Notes: a model not told the origin generated them from the letters alone. A stretch of DNA of 64,000 nt from Sinomonas cellulolyticus (GCF_014656475.1 NZ_BNCM01000001.1:62001-126000), one strand, 5' to 3'. Shown: positions 14,277 to 27,653, counted from the stretch's first letter. Program-made: numbers and translations.

Positions 14277-15601
14277 CGTCCTCGCCCCGCTACCTCGTCC
14301 GCGGTGCGTCCCTCTACGGAGAGAAGGCGACTGACCTCCTCATCGCCGACGGCGTGATCGCCAGCGTCGGTTCCGGACTGGACGCCGACGGAGCGACCGT
14401 GGTGGACGCCGAGGGCCTCGTCGCGCTGCCCGGGCTCGTGGACGTCCACACCCACCTGCGCGAGCCCGGCAGGGAGGACGCCGAGACGGTCGAGACGGGC
14501 TCCCGTGCGGCGGCCCTCGGCGGCTACACGGCCGTGCATGCCATGGCCAACTCGAACCCGGTGGCCGATACTGCTGGCGTCGTGGAGCAGGTTGCCCACC
14601 TGGGCCGCCGCGCCGGCTGGGTCGACGTGCGGCCCGTCGGCGCCGTGACCGTGGGCCTGGAGGGCGAGCGCCTCGCCGAGCTCGGTGCGATGGCCGAATC
14701 CGCCGCCGCCGTGCGGATGTTCTCGGATGACGGCATGTGCGTCCACGATCCACTGCTGATGCGCCGCGCGCTCGAGTATGTCAAGGCGTTCGACGGCGTG
14801 GTCGCGCAGCACGCGCAGGAGCCGCGCCTCACCGCGGGTGCCCAGATGAACGAGGGCTCGGTCTCCTCGGTCCTCGGCCTTCCCGGTTGGCCCGCCGTGG
14901 CCGAGGAGAGCATCATTGCGCGCGACGTCCTCCTCGCGCAGCATGTCGGCTCGCGGCTCCACGTGTGCCACGTGTCCACCGCCGGGTCCGTCGAGATCAT
15001 CCGATGGGCCAAGGCCCGGGGGATTGACGTGACCGCCGAGGCAACGCCCCACCACCTGCTGCTCACGGACGAGCTTGTGCGCACCTACGACCCCGTGTAC
15101 AAGGTGAATCCGCCGCTGCGCACCCATGACGACGTCATGGCGCTCCGCTCGGCCCTGGCGGACGGCACGATCGATGTGGTCGGGACAGACCATGCGCCGC
15201 ACCCGAGCGAGCACAAGGACTGCGAGTGGGTCCAGGCGGCGATGGGGATGACGGGGCTCGAGACCGCGCTCTCGGTCGTCCAGCAGGCGATGGTCGAGAC
15301 CGGCCTGATGACGTGGCGGGACGTGGCCCGGGCGATGTCCGAGGTCCCCGCCAGAATCGGCCGCCTGGCGGATCAGGGCCGGCCCCTCGCCGAAGGCGAG
15401 CCGGCGCACCTCACGCTCGTGGACCCGGCGGCGCGCTGGACCGTGGACCCGGCGGTGCAGGCCACGAAGGGCCGCAACTCGCCGTTCGCGGGCAGGGAAC
15501 TGCCCGGCCGGGTGGTTGCGACGTTCTACGCCGGGCATCCCACCGTGCTCGACGGCGCGCTCAACTCGCCGCGCCCGGCCCACGGATCGGTGGTGGCGTG
15601 A
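14273..15601 (+). CDS. pyrC: Dihydroorotase
   Basis: Zinc amidohydrolase that cyclises carbamoyl aspartate. In 442 residues the metal motif is H59-T-H61 ([10 protein letters not shown]), with later histidines in QHAQEPRL and CHVSTAGS, and the catalytic aspartate in GTDHAPH. It is the large class I type. The frame is open well upstream through pyrB, but the amidohydrolase N-terminus ([11 protein letters not shown]) and the ATGA overlap set the start at 14273. Confidence 0.97.
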
Positions 15602-16122
15602 TGGAGCGTCTCGGACCCGGCCTGCTCATGCTGCTCCTGGCCCTCGTGCTCGTGGGCCTCGTATGGGCAGGCTGGCGCGGCCGGCTCAAGCGTCAGGCAG
15701 GCGTTGCGGCGCCCGTGCCCGCGCCGGCCGACCTCGGCGCCGAGCGCTTCCGATGCTCGGGGCAGTACGTGGTGACCACCACGGCGGGGGACTGGCTGGA
15801 CCGGATCGCCGTCCATGGCCTCGGGGTCCGCACACGCGCGGAAGCAGTCGTGACGGATGACGGGATCGCGTTCGACCGAGCCGGCGCCGAGAGGCTGTTC
15901 GTCCCGCGCGAGGATCTGGACGGCGTCCGACTCGAGTCGGGCATGGCGGGCAAGTTCGTGGAGAAGGACGGCCTCGTCGTCGTCGGCTGGGATCTCGGCG
16001 GCACGGCCGTGGACACCGGCTTCCGGCCCCGCTACGCGCAGGAGAAGAAGGCCCTCGTGGCCGCGATCGAAGAATTGATGGGTTCCGCAGCCCCCGCTGG
16101 CGGCGGATCAGGGAAAGAGTGA
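15601..16122 (+). CDS. Membrane protein embedded in the pyr operon (Rv1382-like position)
   Basis: A 173-residue protein with one N-terminal membrane helix (about residues 5-22, LLMLLLALVLVGLVWAGW) and a predicted beta-rich soluble domain (ADLGAERFRCSGQYVVTT and onward). It shares one base with the pyrC stop and ends 3 bases before carA. In mycobacteria an unnamed membrane protein sits at exactly this point between pyrC and carA, so the association with pyrimidine synthesis is old. The function is unknown. The soluble part may be a PH-like fold, which is a guess from pattern only. Confidence 0.85.
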   Translation: MERLGPGLLMLLLALVLVGLVWAGWRGRLKRQAGVAAPVPAPADLGAERFRCSGQYVVTTTAGDWLDRIAVHGLGVRTRAEAVVTDDGIAFDRAGAERLFVPREDLDGVRLESGMAGKFVEKDGLVVVGWDLGGTAVDTGFRPRYAQEKKALVAAIEELMGSAAPAGGGSGKE

Positions 16123-16125
16123 GCA

Positions 16126-17351
16126 GTGACTGAGAAGGCCACAACCCAGAACCCGGCCGTGCCCGAGCCGGCCGTCCTCGTCCTCGAGGACGGGAAGATG
16201 TTCCGCGGCAGCAGCTACGGCACGGTGGGAACCGCATTCGGCGAGGCTGTCTTCGCGACCGGAATGACCGGCTACCAGGAGACGATCACCGACCCCTCGT
16301 ATGCGCGCCAGATCGTCGTGCAGACCGCGCCCCACATCGGCAATACCGGTGTGAACAGCGAGGACGCCGAGTCCCGGCGCATCTGGGTCGCGGGCTACGT
16401 GGTGCGCGACCCTGCGCGACGGCCCTCGAACTGGCGCAGCGAGCGCAGCCTCGACGACGAACTCGTCGAGCAGGGCATCGTGGGCATCCAGGGAGTCGAC
16501 ACCCGCGCCATCACCCGCCACCTGCGCGAGCACAAGACCATGCGGGCTGCGATCTTCTCCGGCGACGCCGCGCGGCGCCCCGACCGGGAACTCCTTGACG
16601 AGGTGCTCGCGAGTGCCCCGATGGAAGGCTCCCGCCTCGCCGAGGAGGTGAGCGTTGATACCGCGTACACGGTGGATCCCGCCGACCACGGGTGGACGGG
16701 CGAGCCCCGCTTCACCATCGCGGCCATCGACCTCGGCATCAAGGCCATGACGCCGCACCGGCTCGCCGAGCGCGGCGTGCGCGTGCACGTGCTCCCTGCC
16801 ACGGCCACCGCGGAGGACGTCCGGGCCGTCAACCCCGACGGGTTCTTCATGTCCAATGGTCCCGGCGATCCCGCGACAGCCGACGCCCAGGTGCGCCTGC
16901 TCCGCTCCGTCCTCGACTCCCGGCTGCCCTACTTCGGCATCTGCTTCGGCAACCAGATCCTCGGCCGGGCCCTCGGCTTCGGCACCTACAAGCTCCGCTA
17001 CGGCCATCGCGGGATCAACCAGCCGGTCATGGACCGCCGCACCGGCAAGGTCGAGATCACGAGCCAGAACCACGGCTTCGCCGTCGACGCCCCGCTCGAG
17101 GGCGCCACAGTGGCGCCCGAGGGGCAGTACGGCCGGGTCGAGGTGAGCCACATCAGCCTGAACGACCAGGTGGTCGAGGGCCTCGCGTGCCTCGATATCC
17201 CGGCGTTCTCCGTCCAGTACCACCCCGAGGCGGCCGCCGGCCCGCACGACGCCGCGTACCTGTTCGACCGCTTCATCGACATGATGGAAGCGAGCAGCGC
17301 CGGGAACGACCAGACCACCGACGAGACCGAGAAGACCGAGGAAGCGAAGTA

Positions 17352-17352
<1 letters not shown>
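16126..17352 (+). CDS. carA: Carbamoyl-phosphate synthase small (glutaminase) subunit
   Basis: Hydrolyses glutamine and passes ammonia to CarB. The 408-residue protein has the catalytic cysteine C273 in FGICFGNQ and the H366/E368 pair in QYHPEAA. The N-terminal CPSase_sm_chain domain ([16 protein letters not shown]) is complete. The C-terminus carries an acidic tail rich in Glu, Thr and Lys. GTG start; the TAA stop shares one base with carB. Confidence 0.97.
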
Positions 17353-20700
<3,348 letters not shown>

Positions 20701-20708
<8 letters not shown>

Positions 20709-21567
20709 GCCGCAGCAGCCCGGCGGCCGGGCGCCCTTCGGCGCCCGGCTCGCCGCCGCCGTCGGACGCCTCGGACCGCTCTGTGTGGGGATCGATCCGC
20801 ACCCGGCACTCCTCGCGTCGTGGGGCCTCTCCGACGACGCCGAGGGCCTCCGCCGGTTCTCGGCGACGGTCCTCGCTGCGGTCGCCGGCGTTGCGGCCGC
20901 GCTTAAGCCCCAGGTGGCGCTGTATGAGAGGCACGGCTCCGCGGGGATCGCCGCCCTCGAGGATCTCCTCGCCGACGCCCGTGAGGCGGGCCTTCTGACG
21001 ATCGCGGACGCCAAGCGCGGGGACATCGGCTCGACCATGGCAGCCTACGCCCAGGCCTGGCTGGGGGAGGGCTCGCCCCTCGCGGCCGACGCGGTGACAC
21101 TGAGCCCTTATCTGGGGTTCGAGTCGCTGCGGCCCGCACTCGACGTCGCGGCCGAGACGGGGCGCGGTGTCTTCGTCCTGGCCCTGACGTCGAACCCGGA
21201 GGGAGCGTCCGTCCAGCACGTCGGAGGCGACGCGTCCGTGGCGCGCAGGGTCGTCGAGGCCGCCACCGCCGAGAACCGCAGGTACTCGGGCGCGGACCGG
21301 GGCGAGGGTTCGGTCGGGCTGGTGGTCGGTGCGACCGTGGGGGACGCGATCGCACGGCTCGGTCTCGACCTGGCAGCGATGGGCGGCCCCATCCTCGCTC
21401 CCGGCCTCGGCGCCCAGGGAGCGACGGCTGCCGCCATGCGGGAGACATTCGCGGCGGCCTATCCCCGGGTCCTCGCGACCTCGAGCCGGGACATCCTCCG
21501 CGCGGGTCCCGACGAGAGAGAAGTGCGTGCCAGCGCGGAACGCACCCTCGAGGGCCTCCGGGGCTGA
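20701..21567 (+). CDS. pyrF: Orotidine 5'-phosphate decarboxylase, type 2
   Basis: Converts OMP to UMP, the last step of the pathway. The 288-residue length and the [16 protein letters not shown] catalytic motif mark the long type 2 family found in mycobacteria and relatives rather than the 230-residue E. coli type. GVTSNPEG-like ([13 protein letters not shown]) and [10 protein letters not shown] motifs follow. The GTG start lies 8 bases inside the carB end, with GAGGAA upstream. Last gene of the pyr operon. Confidence 0.95.
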
Positions 21568-21615
21568 CTGCCTCCTTGCCTTCACCGCGTGCGCCGTCTA
21601 GGTTTCGAGGCAGTC
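21566..21615 (+). promoter_or_regulatory. mihF promoter flanked by a 9-bp inverted repeat
   Basis: TTGCCT (21576-21581) and TAGGTT (21599-21604) with a 17-base spacer make a good sigma-70-type promoter 40 bases before mihF. A perfect inverted repeat, GACTGCCTC at 21566-21574 and GAGGCAGTC at 21607-21615, borders it immediately on both sides. The placement suggests an operator, possibly for autoregulation by a nucleoid protein; this is inference. Confidence 0.5.
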
Positions 21616-21643
21616 GGACAAGGCGGAGCAGGAGGCGGCGCGG

Positions 21644-21958
21644 ATGGCACTCGAACCCCTGACACCCCAGGAGAGGCGTGAGGCGCTCGGGAAGGCCATG
21701 GAGGCCCGCGGCGTGAGGTCGCGCGCCAAGGCCGCCCTCCGCTCAGGCGAGCTTTCGGTCTCGGAGCTCCTCGCCCGCGCCCACAGCGACGAGGCTCTCG
21801 CCCGGCTCAAGGTCACCGAGATGCTCGAGTGCCTCCACGGCGTCGGGCCCGTGAGGGCCCTCGCCATCCTGGAGGACCTCGGGATCGCACCGAGCCGACG
21901 GCTCAGGGGCCTCGGCGTCCACCAGCGGCAGGCGCTGGTAGATTTTCTGGCAGGCTGA
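21644..21958 (+). CDS. mihF: Actinobacterial integration host factor (mIHF)
   Basis: A 104-residue helical DNA-binding nucleoid protein unrelated to E. coli IHF. It needs only one subunit type and affects DNA compaction and phage integration in Actinobacteria. The [19 protein letters not shown] helix and the helix-two-turns-helix [17 protein letters not shown] are clear. Its place just upstream of gmk is conserved in Mycobacterium and Streptomyces. ATG start. Confidence 0.93.
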   Translation: MALEPLTPQERREALGKAMEARGVRSRAKAALRSGELSVSELLARAHSDEALARLKVTEMLECLHGVGPVRALAILEDLGIAPSRRLRGLGVHQRQALVDFLAG

Positions 21959-21977
21959 TCAGTTCTGCCAGGGCACT

Positions 21978-22003
21978 GCCCGGCGCGGATCGTCGCGCCG
22001 GGC
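21978..22003 (+). terminator. GC-rich hairpin between mihF and gmk
   Basis: A perfect 10-bp stem (GCCCGGCGCG with its complement) and a 6-base GATCGT loop lie 20 bases after mihF and 18 bases before gmk. There is no T-tract. It could be a partial terminator or a 5'-UTR hairpin of gmk. Confidence 0.5.
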
Positions 22004-22020
22004 CTCATCGAAGGGACAGC

Positions 22021-22635
22021 GTGGAGCAGGAACACCCACGGACACAGGGCGGCGCGGGGCACAGCGGACTCACAGTGCTCGCGGGCCCCACCGCGGTCGG
22101 CAAGGGCACCGTCTCGACCTACATCCGCGACACGTACCCAGAGGTCTGGCTGTCGGTGTCGGCAACCACGCGCGAGCCCCGCGCCGGCGAGGCCGACGGC
22201 GTCCACTACTTCTTCATCAGCAGCGACGAGTTCGACCGGCTGGTCGGCGAGGACGCCTTCCTCGAGTGGGCGGTCGTCCACGGCAGGAACCGCTACGGCA
22301 CTCTGCGGCGCACGGTCGAGGAGGCGATCGCGGCCGGGAAGCACGTCCTGCTCGAGATCGACCTGCAGGGCGCCCGCCAGGTCAAGGCCGCCATGCCCGA
22401 CGCCCGGTTCGTCTTCCTGGCCCCGCCGAGCTGGGACGAAATGGTCCGTCGGCTGGTCGGGCGCGGCACCGAAACTCCCGAGGAACAGCAGCGCCGCCTC
22501 GAAACGGCTAAAATGGAACTCGCTGCCGAGCCCGAATTCGATGTCACCGTCGTCAACGACGACGTGAAACGGGCGGCAGACGAGCTTGTGTCACTCATGG
22601 GCCTGACGCCGCACGCCCGCCAGGCGTCGCACTAG
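22021..22635 (+). CDS. gmk: Guanylate kinase
   Basis: Phosphorylates GMP to GDP. The 204-residue protein has the P-loop GPTAVGKGT at residues 22-30, [19 protein letters not shown] for GMP binding, and [11 protein letters not shown]. The GTG start follows GAAGGGA at good spacing; longer in-frame starts run back into mihF. The first 15 residues form a short extra N-terminus ([15 protein letters not shown]), common in actinobacterial enzymes. Confidence 0.96.
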   Translation: MEQEHPRTQGGAGHSGLTVLAGPTAVGKGTVSTYIRDTYPEVWLSVSATTREPRAGEADGVHYFFISSDEFDRLVGEDAFLEWAVVHGRNRYGTLRRTVEEAIAAGKHVLLEIDLQGARQVKAAMPDARFVFLAPPSWDEMVRRLVGRGTETPEEQQRRLETAKMELAAEPEFDVTVVNDDVKRAADELVSLMGLTPHARQASH

Positions 22636-22674
22636 AGCGCCGTCACCGCAACGAAGAGCATTGGAGATTCCACC

Positions 22675-22974
22675 GTGTCCTCGAACCCCGAAGGCATCAT
22701 CAACCCGCCGATCGACGACCTTCTGACCAAGTCGGACTCGAAGTACGGCCTCGTGATCTTCGGGGCCAAGCGGGCCCGACAGATCAACGCCTACTATGCC
22801 CAGCTCCACGAGGGCCTGTTCGAGTACGTCGGCCCCCTCGTGGACACGAAGCTGAACGAGAAGCCGCTCTCGATCGCGCTGCGCGAGATCAACGAGGGCC
22901 TCCTGGAGGCAACCCCCATCGTCGCCGAGGACGCCCCGTCCGAACTTCCGGCTGACGAGTCCGAGGCCGAGTAG
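22675..22974 (+). CDS. rpoZ: RNA polymerase omega subunit
   Basis: Small subunit that aids RNA polymerase assembly. The 99 residues contain [27 protein letters not shown], the omega core that cradles the beta' C-terminus, and [13 protein letters not shown]. The acidic tail is typical. GTG start. The gmk-rpoZ pair is widely conserved and links nucleotide metabolism to transcription. Confidence 0.96.
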   Translation: MSSNPEGIINPPIDDLLTKSDSKYGLVIFGAKRARQINAYYAQLHEGLFEYVGPLVDTKLNEKPLSIALREINEGLLEATPIVAEDAPSELPADESEAE

Positions 22975-22987
22975 GGGCCGGGGGAGC

Positions 22988-24262
22988 GTGCGCGTCGTCC
23001 TGGGGGTCGGCGGCGGGATCGCCGCATACAAGGCGGCACTCCTGCTGCGGCTGTTCACGGAGGCCGGGCACAGTGTGACCGCCGTGCCGACCGAAGCTGC
23101 CCTGCAGTTCGTGGGCAAGGCTACCTGGGAGGCGCTCTCGGGCAAGCCCGTGCGCACCGACGTCTTCGAGGCCGTCGAGTCGGTTAACCATGTCCGGCTC
23201 GGGCATGAGGCCGATCTCGTCGTCGTCGCACCGGCCACTGCGGATCTTCTCGCCCGCGCCGCAGGCGGGCACGCGGACGACCTCCTGACCACCACGCTTC
23301 TCATGGCCCATTGCCCGGTGCTGCTGGCTCCCGCGATGCACACCGAGATGTGGGGCCACCCTGCCACGCGGGCCAACGTGGCCCTCCTGCGCGAGCGCGG
23401 CGTCCACGTCCTCGACCCGGACGTCGGCCGCCTCACCGGACCGGACAGCGGCCCCGGGCGCCTCCCCGAGCCCGAGGCGATCTTCGCGGCAGCATTGGCC
23501 CTCGTTGATCAGGCCTCCGACGGCGCATCGGGCGTCGGTGCCCTCGCCGGGAAGCACGTGCTCGTCTCAGCCGGAGGAACGCGCGAGCCCATCGACCCTG
23601 TCCGCTTCCTCGGCAACCGCTCCTCCGGCAAGCAGGGCTCAGCGATCGCGCGGGCCGCACTCGAGGCGGGTGCCAGGGTGACCTTCGTCGCAGCCCATCT
23701 CGACGTCGCTCCGCCGGCCGGCGCGGAGACGGTCCCCGTGGATTCCGCACTCCAGATGCGCGACGCGATGCTCGCAAACGCGCCCGGCGCGGATGCGGTG
23801 GTCATGGCGGCCGCGGTGGCAGACTTCCGCCCCGCGGAGCTGCTCGGCAGCAAGCTGAAGAAGCGCGACGACGCCCAGGACCCCGTCATCGCCCTCGTGC
23901 GCAACCCGGACATCCTCGTGGAGCTCGTGGCGCGCCGGAACGCCGAGGAGCCCTCGCAGTTCATCGTCGGGTTCGCGGCGGAGACCGGCGACGAGCAGGG
24001 GAGCGTCCTCGAATACGGGCAGGCGAAGCTGGCCCGCAAGGGATGCGACCTCCTCGTGCTCAACGAGGTCGGCGCCGACGCGAGCGGGGCCGAGCGTGTT
24101 TTCGGCCGCGACAGCAACTCCGTCCAGCTCCTGTCCCGCGGAGGGGGCGACCCCGAGCACGTGGCGGGCAGCAAGGACGAGGTGGCGCGCGCCGTCGTGC
24201 GCCGCATCTCGCAGGAACTGGCCGCGTCCCGCGGGACCGGGCCACGAGCGCAGAGCCAGTAG
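22988..24262 (+). CDS. coaBC: Bifunctional phosphopantothenoylcysteine decarboxylase / synthase
   Basis: Two steps of coenzyme A synthesis in one 424-residue protein. The N-terminal flavoprotein CoaC domain opens VVLGVGGGIAAYKAALLLR, has the catalytic histidine in NHVRLGHEADL and the MHTEMW substrate clamp. The C-terminal CoaB domain has SAGGTREPIDPVRFLGNRS and the KLKKRD lysine region. Starts with GTG 13 bases after rpoZ. Confidence 0.96.
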   Translation: MRVVLGVGGGIAAYKAALLLRLFTEAGHSVTAVPTEAALQFVGKATWEALSGKPVRTDVFEAVESVNHVRLGHEADLVVVAPATADLLARAAGGHADDLLTTTLLMAHCPVLLAPAMHTEMWGHPATRANVALLRERGVHVLDPDVGRLTGPDSGPGRLPEPEAIFAAALALVDQASDGASGVGALAGKHVLVSAGGTREPIDPVRFLGNRSSGKQGSAIARAALEAGARVTFVAAHLDVAPPAGAETVPVDSALQMRDAMLANAPGADAVVMAAAVADFRPAELLGSKLKKRDDAQDPVIALVRNPDILVELVARRNAEEPSQFIVGFAAETGDEQGSVLEYGQAKLARKGCDLLVLNEVGADASGAERVFGRDSNSVQLLSRGGGDPEHVAGSKDEVARAVVRRISQELAASRGTGPRAQSQ

Positions 24263-24265
24263 AGT
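24260..24265 (+). promoter_or_regulatory. Candidate -10 box for leaderless metK
   Basis: TAGAGT ends 6 bases before the metK GTG, the spacing expected if transcription starts at or just before the start codon. No Shine-Dalgarno is seen upstream of metK, which agrees with a leaderless transcript. No clear -35 is visible. Confidence 0.35.
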
Positions 24266-24271
24266 AGACCA

Positions 24272-25510
24272 GTGACCCACGCTTCCGCTCCTTCTTCCGG
24301 CTTGGCTTCATCCAATCCCACGGCACTGCGCCTCTTCACGTCCGAATCCGTGACGGAGGGCCACCCGGACAAGATCTGCGATCAGATCAGCGACTCGATC
24401 CTCGATGCGCTGCTCGCGGCGGACCCCGACTCGAAGGTCGCGGTCGAGACCATGGCGACTACTGGCCTCGTGCACGTCGCGGGCGAGGTCACAACCGACG
24501 CCTACGTCGAGATCCCCCAGATCGTGCGCAACACCATCCTCGGGATCGGCTACGACTCGTCGGCCAACGGCTTCGACGGCGCCCGGTGCGGCGTGTCGGT
24601 GTCGATCGGCCAGCAGTCCTCCGACATCTTCGAGGGCGTCTTCAACTCGCTCGAAGCCCGTGAAGGCACCATGGAGGACGAATACGACGCCCAGGGCGCG
24701 GGGGACCAGGGCATCATGTTCGGCTACGCCTCGGACGAGACGGCCACGTACATGCCCACGCCGATCTGGCTCGCGCACCGCCTGTCGGAGCGCCTCACGG
24801 AGGTCCGGAAGAGTGGCGAACTGCCGTACCTCCGCCCGGACGGCAAGACGCAGGCCACCGTCGGCTACGACGGCGATCGCCCCGTGAGCGTCGAGACGAT
24901 CGTCATCTCGAGCCAGCACGCCGAGGGAACCGACCTCGCCACCCTCCGCGCGGACCTCGCGGACCACGTGGTCAAGCCCGTGCTGGCAATGTCGGAGCTC
25001 GAGTCGGACCACGTGCGCAGCATCCTCAACCCTGCGGGCGCCTTCATCATCGGCGGCCCGGTGGGCGACGCGGGCCTCACGGGCCGCAAGATCATCGTGG
25101 ACACCTACGGCGGCTTTGCCCGTCACGGCGGCGGAGCCTTCTCCGGGAAGGACCCGTCGAAGGTGGACCGCTCGGCCGCGTACGCAATGCGCTGGGTCGC
25201 GAAGAATGTGGTGGCGGCCGGCCTCGCGCGCCGCGCCGAGATCCAGGTCGCCTACGCGATCGGGCAGGCGCGCCCCGTGGGCATCTACGTGGAGACCTTC
25301 GGCACCGAGAGCGTGGACCCCCTGCGGATCAGCGCCGCGATCAACGAGGTGTTCGACCTCCGCCCGCGCGCCATCATCGAGGCCCTCGACCTGAAGCGCC
25401 CGATCTACGCCAAGACCGCTGCCCACGGCCACTTCGGCCGGGAGGAGCCCGACTTCACCTGGGAGCGGCTGGACCGCGTGGCGCAGCTCAAGGACTTCTT
25501 CGGCGCCTGA
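24272..25510 (+). CDS. metK: S-adenosylmethionine synthase
   Basis: Makes SAM from methionine and ATP. The 412-residue enzyme has [20 protein letters not shown] (ATP and Mg binding), [12 protein letters not shown], and the glycine-rich P-loop-like [20 protein letters not shown] short disordered N-terminus of about 17 residues precedes the first beta strand. There is only a 9-base gap after coaBC, so no room for a SAM riboswitch. Confidence 0.98.
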   Translation: MTHASAPSSGLASSNPTALRLFTSESVTEGHPDKICDQISDSILDALLAADPDSKVAVETMATTGLVHVAGEVTTDAYVEIPQIVRNTILGIGYDSSANGFDGARCGVSVSIGQQSSDIFEGVFNSLEAREGTMEDEYDAQGAGDQGIMFGYASDETATYMPTPIWLAHRLSERLTEVRKSGELPYLRPDGKTQATVGYDGDRPVSVETIVISSQHAEGTDLATLRADLADHVVKPVLAMSELESDHVRSILNPAGAFIIGGPVGDAGLTGRKIIVDTYGGFARHGGGAFSGKDPSKVDRSAAYAMRWVAKNVVAAGLARRAEIQVAYAIGQARPVGIYVETFGTESVDPLRISAAINEVFDLRPRAIIEALDLKRPIYAKTAAHGHFGREEPDFTWERLDRVAQLKDFFGA

Positions 25511-25520
25511 GGCGGAGGCG

Positions 25521-27653
25521 ATGACTGCTGGCCAGCCGCACGCCGCGCCCGTGCAGCCCTCGCTCCTGAGCGGCTTCCCTGCGGCCGAACTGCCGCCTCC
25601 GGGGCCCCGCCCCGCAGAGAGCCTTCCGGTGGCCCGGGTGTGCGTCGAATCGCCCCTTCCACAGCTGGACCGGCCCTTCGACTATCTCGTCACTGAAGAG
25701 CTCGACGCGGCGGCCCTCCCTGGGGTGCGGGTCAAGGTCCGGGTGGCAGGGCGCGAGCACGTCGGATTCCTCCTCGAGCGGCTTGAATCGTCGGACTCCG
25801 GCGTCACGCTCTCACCCCTCAGTGCCGTCCTCTCGCCGCTTCCCGTCCTCGCCCCCGAGATTGCAGAGCTGGCCCGCGCGGTCGCTGAGCGCTGGGCCGG
25901 CGCGCTCGGCGACGTCCTGCGGTTCGCAGTGCCCCCGCGTGCGGCGCGCGTGGAGGCGGAGTTCGCTGGCCGGCTGCGCGAGCGGGACGAGCGGGGAGAT
26001 CCGGACGGTGTCGCGCACGACGCCGCGTGGTCGCCGACCGCCGTGCCCTCGCCTGGCGCTGCACCTCCCCAGGGCCCCGCGAGTCCTCAGGGCCCGGCGG
26101 GCTGGGACCGCCTCAGGAACGGTCCCGCGTTTCTACGTCACCTCGCTGCGGGCGGCAGCCCCCGGGCGGTCCTCCAGATCCCCCAGGGCTATGGGCCAGC
26201 GGCGTGGCCGCACACGCTGGCGGCTGCGGTCGCGGCGGCACGCTCGTCAGGGCGGGGGGCTCTCGTCGTCGTCCCCGACCGCCGGGACCTCCTGCGCCTC
26301 CACGCGGCCCTCGAGGCTGCGCTGCCCGGGGAGCCGATTGTGCGGCTGTCTGCCGAGGATGGGCCGAGCACGCGCTCCCGGGGTTTCCTCGACCTGCTGA
26401 CCGGCGCCGCCCACGTTGCCGTCGGGACGAGGGGCGCTGCGTTCGCGCCCGTGCAGGATCTCGGTCTCGTGGCGTGCTGGGACGACGGCGATGACCTCCA
26501 CGTCGAGCCCCGCGCCCCGTACTTCCATGCCAGAGAGGTGCTCCTCCTGCGTGCCGAGCAGACGGGGTGCGCCCTGCTCCTGGCCGGCCATGCCGTCTCC
26601 GTCGAGGCGGAGCGCCTCGTGGAATCGGGATGGCTGCACCGGGTCGCTGCAGAGCGCTCCGTACTGCGCGCGGCGCTGCCCCGCATCACGAGCACGGCCG
26701 ACAGCGTGGAGTCTGCGCGGGATCCCCTCGCCAGGATCGCGCGGCTGCCCCACACGGCGTGGCACGCGGCGCGCGAGGCACTCACGAATGGACCGGTCCT
26801 CGTGCAGGTCGCGCGGGCCGGCTACGCGCCGTCGCTCGCGTGCGGCACGTGCAGGGAGCCGGCGCGCTGCCGCCACTGCTCTGGCCCTCTGGCCGAGCAG
26901 GCGTCGGGCCGCGATCGGCTCGTGGTGTGCCGCTGGTGCGGGACCCCGGAGCTCGCCTTCTCCTGCCGGGTCTGCGGTGGTACCGCGCTCCGCCGCACGG
27001 CCATCGGTGCGCTGAGGACCGCGGAGGAGCTGGGCCGGGCCTTTCCCGGCTCGCTTGTCGTCACCTCCTCGGGGGACGCGGTCAAGTCGGAGATCTCGGG
27101 CGAACCTGCCCTCGTGGTCGCGACGGTCGGCGCCGAGCCGGTGGCCCCCGGCGGGTACGCGGCCGCCCTCCTGCTCGACGGCGAGGCGCTGCTGCGGCGG
27201 GAGAGCCTCCGGGCCCCCGAGGAGGCCCTTCGCCGCTGGCTCAACGCCGCCGCCCTCGTCCGGCCCGCGTCCGAGGGCGGCCGAGTCATCATCACTGCGG
27301 GGGAAGCCGAAGCGGTTGCTGCCCTCGTCCGATGGGATCCGGCCGGATTCGCGGCCCGCGAGCTGGCTTTGCGCCGCGAGCTCGGCCTGCCCCCGGCCGT
27401 GCGCATCGCTGCAGTGACCGGAGCGACGCCGGATGTCGAGGCGTTTCTGGCGGCTGCGCAGGACGTTCTGGGCGGACCGGGGATCCGAGTGGCCGGGCCT
27501 GTCTCCGGGGATCCGGCCCACGCCCTCATCTTCTTCCCCATCGTCTCGGGTCAGGCAGTCACGCGGGGCCTGCACGGAGTGCGGGGCGCCCTCGCGGCCC
27601 GCCGCACTGCAGGTCCCGTGGCCCTCCGGATCGATGCCCCGGATCTGCTCTAG
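25521..27653 (+). CDS. priA: PriA-family primosomal protein N', ATPase motifs degenerate
   Basis: A 710-residue replication-restart protein. The N-terminal DNA-binding wing (ARVCVESPLPQLDRPFDYLV) and the zinc domain are intact, with four CxxC pairs at C441/444, 450/453, 470/473 and 482/485. The helicase core is eroded: the Walker A position reads QIPQGYGPAAWP without GKT, and the DEAH-type box reads WDDGDDLH. This ATPase-less form is known for actinobacterial PriA, so it probably acts as a structural loader rather than a helicase. Its TAG stop overlaps the stop of the convergent gene. Confidence 0.9.
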   Translation: MTAGQPHAAPVQPSLLSGFPAAELPPPGPRPAESLPVARVCVESPLPQLDRPFDYLVTEELDAAALPGVRVKVRVAGREHVGFLLERLESSDSGVTLSPLSAVLSPLPVLAPEIAELARAVAERWAGALGDVLRFAVPPRAARVEAEFAGRLRERDERGDPDGVAHDAAWSPTAVPSPGAAPPQGPASPQGPAGWDRLRNGPAFLRHLAAGGSPRAVLQIPQGYGPAAWPHTLAAAVAAARSSGRGALVVVPDRRDLLRLHAALEAALPGEPIVRLSAEDGPSTRSRGFLDLLTGAAHVAVGTRGAAFAPVQDLGLVACWDDGDDLHVEPRAPYFHAREVLLLRAEQTGCALLLAGHAVSVEAERLVESGWLHRVAAERSVLRAALPRITSTADSVESARDPLARIARLPHTAWHAAREALTNGPVLVQVARAGYAPSLACGTCREPARCRHCSGPLAEQASGRDRLVVCRWCGTPELAFSCRVCGGTALRRTAIGALRTAEELGRAFPGSLVVTSSGDAVKSEISGEPALVVATVGAEPVAPGGYAAALLLDGEALLRRESLRAPEEALRRWLNAAALVRPASEGGRVIITAGEAEAVAALVRWDPAGFAARELALRRELGLPPAVRIAAVTGATPDVEAFLAAAQDVLGGPGIRVAGPVSGDPAHALIFFPIVSGQAVTRGLHGVRGALAARRTAGPVALRIDAPDLL

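Noticed and set aside
24255..24271. SAM riboswitch upstream of metK
   Set aside because: Only 9 bases separate coaBC and metK, so there is no space.
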